A DNA stretch of 64,000 nucleotides, taken from positions 32,112 through 96,111 of the forward strand of contig NZ_DGDC01000020.1 of the NCBI RefSeq assembly GCF_002385225.1, in the 5' to 3' direction. The position numbers and the translations under genes were made by a program. Below are positions 61,701 to 64,000 of the stretch, piece after piece; within the stretch, counting starts at the first letter, position 1; every line of letters starts with the position of its first letter. The DNA is from Psychrobacter sp. UBA3962 (lineage in GTDB: Bacteria > Pseudomonadota > Gammaproteobacteria > Pseudomonadales > Moraxellaceae). The notes under the pieces were generated by a model, which was not told the DNA's origin, searched no databases, and saw only the letters and a list, made by a program, of their open reading frames with translations.

Positions 61701-62554
61701 AGCAACAGCAGCAGCAGTTGGCAGAGACGGTGACACAAGTAGCCATTGCCAACGAGCGTATTAATGAAGCTGGTGAACGACTGAAGCAGGTCAATAGTGA
61801 GCTTAGTGCTGAGCGGGTGTTGACTGAGTATCTGACCCACGGTCGTAGCTTGTCGGATGCGAAAGTGCAAAAGCTACAAACCGATGAGACTGAGCTCAGC
61901 CGCAAGCTGGATAATATGGGACCTGTAAACCTAGCCGCAGCAGCAGAATTAGCCGCTGTTGATGAACGTCTGCTGCCGCTTGAAAAGCAGATAGTGGATA
62001 TCACAGCGAGTATGGCGACCTTAACCGATGCTATTGCCTCTATCGATGCCAAGACCAAGATCTTGTTCTTACAAACTTTGGATGCGGTCAATGAGTCGTT
62101 AACCAATTTGTTCACCAAAGTATTCGGTGGGGGTCAAGCAAGCTTGACCTTGATTAAAGAAGAAGGCTTGGCTCAAAACGAGCAGTGGCGCGCAGGCCTA
62201 GAATTAATGGCTCAGCCTAAAGGTAAGAAAAACAGCCGACTGGCGGTATTGTCTGGGGGTGAGAAAACACTCACTGCACTAAGCTTAATATTTGCTATTT
62301 TTAAGCAACATCCCGCTCCGTTTTGTGTGTTAGATGAAGTGGATGCCCCACTTGATGATGCCAACGTCATGAGGTTTACCAACCTAATTTCAGATTTAGC
62401 AGATGAGGTACAATTTATCTTTATTAGCCATAATAAACTGGCGATGCAAATTGCAGATGAGTTAAAAGGGGTGACTATGCCGCAGCCGGGTATCTCCTCC
62501 CTAGTGAGCGTCAGTTTAGAAGAAGCTGAGCATTACCTAGACCCTTCGGTTTAA
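58724..62554 (+). CDS. smc: Chromosome segregation protein SMC
   Basis: SMC is the ATPase of the SMC-ScpAB condensin that compacts and aligns sister chromosomes. The N-terminal head has Walker A GPNGCGKSN at 31-39 and VLGESSAKQLRGG. The C-terminal head has the ABC signature LSGGEKTLTALSL and Walker B CVLDEVDAPLDD. Long coiled coils between are very Gln-rich. At 1276 residues it exceeds the usual 1150-1190. The central hinge region (about 545-760) is poorly conserved and contains polar low-complexity inserts. ATG 58724 has no ribosome site. scpA and scpB are not nearby. Confidence 0.95.
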   Translation: MRLKSLKLAGFKSFANPTTFTFRHGITAIVGPNGCGKSNVIDAIRWVLGESSAKQLRGGAMSDVIFAGTQDKAAKSVASVELTFEHTQDEQTGIRHELNLYHELSVRRQINVEGKSDYFINGTRCRRRDVVDVFLGTGLGPRSYSVIQQGMIGRIVDSSPQQLREFIEEAAGVSRYQARREETQKKLQKTQENLERLNDIEAELSRQKKKLVKQAESAHQYQQIQEQLATVKEQLAIHQLCHAKSLQMQHKSSEASLTISVTTLQQQYSQLKTKFGKLSDRLAEEQWLKDEARDKLHIQDMQRQQVEHQLHTLQANINQLDGRQQANIERQKRTENSLAEAKKEQQQQAEVIGLITPKITELEQRQQQTQQAYAPLQATWDEVNSEVIELEKQKRHYEQQLALDNQANSRVKQDLSKWQSQQSLWQQEAVKWGLAPSDSSSDKDSDNLQDSPVQALAELKTKLSGLMKQQETVTESLETEQPALNELSQQLTTQQTQLAQLEKQHASLIAEYETLHSIVHPKKNNTKDDKTQQGNANPQGKNTAVATLSKLPVLHQQIRLTSAGEQHASVLDRWLAFWLDSRVMDITLAENKAEVGEWYQLLSGLTSPDADLVANETTNKDSSNPNRHKTKASAQQPHNSVLFAGAVVANQPKSIGSQLIPLSELIVAPKLSLWQQCYLYSPDASQDSSEQDSSEQEILQTAATLIVQLPQSALILTASGWVMGHFGAIHLSKLSNESQNTQFLSVRLQQQQRLATLEDKLNDLEEQIETVSKAVKTSQLKKEQSSVFVEELTAQLSALTHNLHSLKQQQVELQAKQDRQQGEQQRLTKQREQLDEDYQQLQQQQSQLAISIKQGNEELQAIEPKLVTVKDKLQQIEQQRQSISEQERQEANTLRQLQLELNKAELADKHSQQQLQQLSIELKQLQQAQQRLQQEQQKTESQQPKLESSLKQARDSHHQLQTALEERNAIINTLQTEADSLKKQQDDTEQQLQQQQQQLAETVTQVAIANERINEAGERLKQVNSELSAERVLTEYLTHGRSLSDAKVQKLQTDETELSRKLDNMGPVNLAAAAELAAVDERLLPLEKQIVDITASMATLTDAIASIDAKTKILFLQTLDAVNESLTNLFTKVFGGGQASLTLIKEEGLAQNEQWRAGLELMAQPKGKKNSRLAVLSGGEKTLTALSLIFAIFKQHPAPFCVLDEVDAPLDDANVMRFTNLISDLADEVQFIFISHNKLAMQIADELKGVTMPQPGISSLVSVSLEEAEHYLDPSV
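60782..60811 (+). repeat. Tandem 15-bp duplication within smc
   Basis: GACAGCTCGGAGCAA is followed at once by GACAGCTCTGAGCAA, differing at one base. It encodes DSSEQDSSEQ in the hinge-region insert and keeps the reading frame. It looks like a slippage product in a tolerant linker. Confidence 0.8.
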
Positions 62555-62864
62555 TTAAGTGGCCTTATAACAGTGGTAGTTACTGTTTATAGGTTAGTTA
62601 TAGGTGATAAGTTATAAGGTTTGTGTAGTCTCTGGTTACATTGGCAAAATAGATTTATAAGTCCTTATCACGTTACAATAAAGGATTGAGCTTTAATAAA
62701 TACACTGATTAATATTTTTTTAAACCCTACTATTTTTCTTGTCATTAACGCTTGTAGCATTAACTTAAATAGTTAACTATTCCCCGTCGTTATTGATGAC
62801 GAGCGACGGTAAGCGTGATAGACTAATCTCGTTTTTTCTATCTTACTTTCAGGACGCGTAAATC
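62555..62864 (+). other. smc-zipA intergenic region with palindromes
   Basis: No gene was found in 310 bases. AATAGTTAACTATT (62769-62782) is a perfect 14-base palindrome, and CCGTCG (62785-62790) pairs with CGACGG (62805-62810) directly after it. TTATAGG recurs at about 11-base steps near 62586-62620. These could be operator or leader elements for zipA; a weak promoter (TTGATG, 17 bases, TGATAG) overlaps the hairpin. Confidence 0.45.
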
Positions 62865-63956
62865 ATGACCACCGTAGACTATATTTTAATAATCATCGCT
62901 GTTGTAATTATGGTGGTAGGTCTTTATATGATCATTCGCGGAATTTTAGCCCGCAAAGACAATGCCAACTCTCAAGCCATTATCCGAGACAAAAATGGTA
63001 TTCCTATTATTCCTCGTCATGAACGCAACTTAGTCGAACCGTCAGATCCAGTACAGATAGAAGAAAGTGAGACCATCATTACTCCCGATCGTGAAAAGCT
63101 GCAGCCCGTTATTCATGAAGACAGTAAGGTCCCGGTAGCTAGTGGTTCATTTGGTGCAACACAAACTCCTCAAGCAGCAACGATAGAAGATTACGAACAG
63201 CAGCCTCAATATGAGTCTGATAATGACTATGAGCCAGCCAGCACCGCCTCGAAAGTAACCCCTTTCAGCAATCCCTTAAATACAGCTTCTGCCCAAGATT
63301 CAGCTATTGAAAAACAAACCCTGACAGATATGGAATTGGCCGGATTACAGATTGATGATGGCGAGGACGATGTGTTCTCAACTTTGGCTTCTGCTACTGA
63401 AAAGTTGATGCCAGTAATTGAGACGGCTGAGGAAACAGAGTTTGCAGATAACAGCCCTATGCTAGATCATCATTTATTGGCAGCGGCTGATCAAGATCAA
63501 AATAGCCCTCTAAATCATGCTCAAGAAAATATTAATATCACCTTGATACCTAAGAATAACTATGAATTTATTGAGGGTAAAACCATCCTTTCTTTAGTAT
63601 CGCAGTATGGGCTAAAGTATGGGGCGATGAATATGTTCCATCGTTATGAAAACAAAGATGGTTCAGGTATTTTATGGTTCAGTATGATGGGCGTTGATCA
63701 AAACGGTGTTATTACTCCTTTTGATTTAAACCTATTACCCACCTCTAGATATAGTGGTTTGGTGCTGTTCTTATCCTTGCCACATCCAAAAGCCACTCAA
63801 GGTTTTGACACTATGATGAGTGTGGTAAATCTGATTTCTAATGACTTAAATGCTTTGATATTGGACGAAAATAACGAAATATTGACTCGGGAACGTAGAC
63901 AGCAGCTGCGTACAGAGGTGCAAGAATATCAAGCAGCCATGCGTGAAGCGCGTTAG
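62865..63956 (+). CDS. zipA: Cell division protein ZipA
   Basis: ZipA anchors the FtsZ ring to the inner membrane. A single N-terminal transmembrane helix (about residues 6-27) has a short periplasmic start. A long acidic, Pro/Gln-rich linker follows to about residue 215, and the C-terminal FtsZ-binding domain starts near ENINITLIPKNNYEFIEG. The 363 residues fit the family, with a linker length typical of non-enteric relatives. It lies directly after smc. An A-rich stretch and the start of a possible terminator arm follow but are cut by the window end. Confidence 0.94.
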   Translation: MTTVDYILIIIAVVIMVVGLYMIIRGILARKDNANSQAIIRDKNGIPIIPRHERNLVEPSDPVQIEESETIITPDREKLQPVIHEDSKVPVASGSFGATQTPQAATIEDYEQQPQYESDNDYEPASTASKVTPFSNPLNTASAQDSAIEKQTLTDMELAGLQIDDGEDDVFSTLASATEKLMPVIETAEETEFADNSPMLDHHLLAAADQDQNSPLNHAQENINITLIPKNNYEFIEGKTILSLVSQYGLKYGAMNMFHRYENKDGSGILWFSMMGVDQNGVITPFDLNLLPTSRYSGLVLFLSLPHPKATQGFDTMMSVVNLISNDLNALILDENNEILTRERRQQLRTEVQEYQAAMREAR

Positions 63957-64000
63957 TGTCTTTAGATAGATTTAGAGTGAATAAAAAAAGCCGTAGCTTG

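Noticed and set aside
61594..62118. 174-codon minus-strand frame inside smc
   Set aside because: It is a shadow of the CAG/CAA-rich coiled-coil codons and translates to a Cys/Ser-rich low-complexity string.

Overview
The window is a stretch of AT-rich gammaproteobacterial chromosome. Gene order and protein character point to the Moraxellaceae, most likely Psychrobacter or a close relative. The evidence is gatCAB divergent from mreBCD-maf-rng, a full-length smc followed by zipA rather than mukB, a gltBD pair, and a yceD-rpmF-fabD-fabG-acpP cluster without plsX and fabH. The genus is inferred from gene content; no 16S rRNA is present. Almost everything is housekeeping, and no phage, CRISPR array, plasmid function or intact transposase was seen.

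Layout. 0-7 kb: tail of an upstream gene, then gltB and gltD (NADPH-glutamate synthase). A 133-bp transposon-like element with 11-bp target duplications sits inside the presumed gltD terminator. 7.4-10 kb: beta-carbonic anhydrase, glyoxalase I and an MscS-type channel. 10-12.4 kb (minus strand): a lipid-anchored cytochrome c', hemF and ribA. 12.4-13.1 kb: a gene-free gap with a strongly self-complementary region that may be a structured RNA. 13-18 kb: dxs, suhB, a lipoprotein and purU. 18-20 kb: a small accessory patch (excalibur protein, and a membrane protein with TerB-like and PH-like parts and atypical arginine codons) beside tRNA-Pro(GGG). 20-24 kb: gatB, gatA and gatC. 24-30 kb: mreB, mreC, mreD, maf and rng, the last with a long acidic insert.

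30-44.3 kb is the complete S10-spc-alpha ribosomal cluster, from rpsJ to rplQ with secY, rpmJ and rpoA. It is broken by several gaps (before rplC, rplN, rplF, rpsM and rpsD). These gaps contain clear inverted repeats, some promoter-like boxes and, before rplF, a textbook terminator-like hairpin. This suggests the cluster is divided into separately controlled sections.

44-64 kb: a YciO-type protein, EF-P hydroxylase epmC, yceD-rpmF-fabD-fabG-acpP, the LysM/BON protein kbp, queG divergent from nnr, a secreted DUF4124-like protein, two Nudix hydrolases, a birA lacking its DNA-binding domain, a TauE/SafE transporter, a DUF4298 protein, smc and zipA.

No dramatic new multi-gene system was found. 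The observations most worth checking are the mobile element in the gltD terminator, the possible structured RNA between ribA and dxs, and the leaders inside the ribosomal-protein cluster.
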